DNA of 16,447 nt from Sphaerochaetaceae bacterium (GTDB lineage: Bacteria > Spirochaetota > Spirochaetia > Sphaerochaetales > Sphaerochaetaceae): NCBI GenBank assembly GCA_023231265.1, contig JALNVT010000034.1:1-16447 (forward strand). Direction: 5' to 3'. A model generated the notes under the pieces. That model searched no databases. It was not told where the DNA came from and saw only the letters and a program-made list of their open reading frames with translations. Both the position numbers and the translations under genes were made by a program. Below, piece after piece: positions 15,827 to 16,447 of this stretch; position 1 is the stretch's first letter; each line of letters starts with the position of its first letter.

Positions 15827-16447
15827 ATGGCAAAAGAAACATTAACACCTATGATGGTTCAATATAATGAGATAAAAGCTCAGCACAAAGATAAGGTTCT
15901 ATTCTTTAGACTTGGCGACTTTTATGAAATGTTTGATGAAGATGCAATTGAGATCTCTCGATTGTTAAATCTTACGTTAACTCACAGAGGCAAACAGCCT
16001 ATGTGTGGAATTCCTTATCACGCATCTACAGCTTATATCAAGCGATTGCTGGAAGAAGGCAAGAAGATTGCAATTTGTGAGCAAACAGAGCTTCCAACAG
16101 ATAAAACAAAACTTGCAACAAGAGAGGTCGTTCAAATAATCACACCTGCAACAGTTGTTGAGGATGATTTTCTGAACTCAAAAGAGAGCAGCTATCTCCT
16201 CTCAATTTCATACAGCAAGAAAGAGACCTACTGCTCATTCAGTGACATAACAACAGGAGAGTTCTCCTTGAAAGGCTTTGAAAATGATTCAAGCTTTCAA
16301 AAGCTCTCTGCTTTTCTTACCCAGATAAGAGCAAAAGAGATATTGGTCAATGAAGATGATTATTTTGTTCATCAGGATTATGCACAACTTCTAGATGATA
16401 CAGGCGTTATGATTACCAAGCTTCCTTCCAAGGATTACAGCGTGAGA
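15827..16447 (+). CDS. mutS: DNA mismatch repair protein MutS, N-terminal part (cut by window end)
   Basis: Recognises base mismatches and small loops in DNA and recruits MutL. The frame is open from ATG 15827 to the window edge (207 codons). It opens with TPMMVQYNEIKAQHKDKVLF, then FFRLGDFYEMF containing the mismatch-wedging Phe-x-Glu (F32-Y33-E34). HRGKQPMCGIPYHA and the GKKIAICEQTE strand complete mismatch-binding domain I (about 1-120). The connector domain follows, with the typical REVVQIITPATVVEDDFL. The ATPase part lies beyond the window. ATG 15827 fits the usual family start a few residues before TPMM. There is no proper Shine-Dalgarno: GTGAG (15819-15823) is only 3 bases away and overlaps the -10 element. 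Own transcription unit after the bamA terminator. Confidence 0.97.
   Translation, partial: MAKETLTPMMVQYNEIKAQHKDKVLFFRLGDFYEMFDEDAIEISRLLNLTLTHRGKQPMCGIPYHASTAYIKRLLEEGKKIAICEQTELPTDKTKLATREVVQIITPATVVEDDFLNSKESSYLLSISYSKKETYCSFSDITTGEFSLKGFENDSSFQKLSAFLTQIRAKEILVNEDDYFVHQDYAQLLDDTGVMITKLPSKDYSVR

Overview
The window is an AT-rich bacterial chromosome segment that is almost entirely housekeeping genes. It suggests a diderm, probably a low-GC member of the Spirochaetota near Treponema. The clues are an outer-membrane BamA, a TamB homologue, a spirochaete-style lipobox, and gene orders that I recall from Treponema pallidum (dnaG-rpoD-zinc-ribbon gene, and tamB-bamA next to mutS). This placement is inference; no database search was possible. 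I see no insertion sequence, phage gene, CRISPR array, tRNA or toxin system.

Left part (1-5526), plus strand: the tail of an unidentified gene, then dnaG (primase) overlapping rpoD (primary sigma factor, with an unusual basic-then-acidic N-terminus). A promoter-bearing intergenic region of about 300 bases follows, then a coiled-coil/C4 zinc-ribbon protein and rnpB, the type A RNase P RNA, which ends in its own P1 helix plus a T run.

Middle part (5527-8074): a short-leader TPR lipoprotein gene on the plus strand converges on mazG, with a symmetric hairpin between them. mazG (NTP pyrophosphohydrolase) and tmk (dTMP kinase) lie on the minus strand. Both act in nucleotide-pool maintenance. The Tmk P-loop lacks the usual Walker A lysine.

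Right part (8075-16447), plus strand: a tamB-bamA operon for outer-membrane protein and envelope lipid/protein transport, closed by a strong intrinsic terminator, then the 5' part of mutS (mismatch repair), cut by the window end. No skp/ompH gene lies between bamA and mutS.

Most genes have an AGGAG-type Shine-Dalgarno. mazG and mutS do not: each has a -10-like hexamer at exactly -12 to -7 of the start codon, which would fit leaderless mRNAs. No undescribed system is evident. The best leads are the lysine-less Tmk P-loop, the altered BamA loop-6 motif, the RNase P P4-strand substitutions, the sigma-factor N-terminus and the two possible leaderless genes.
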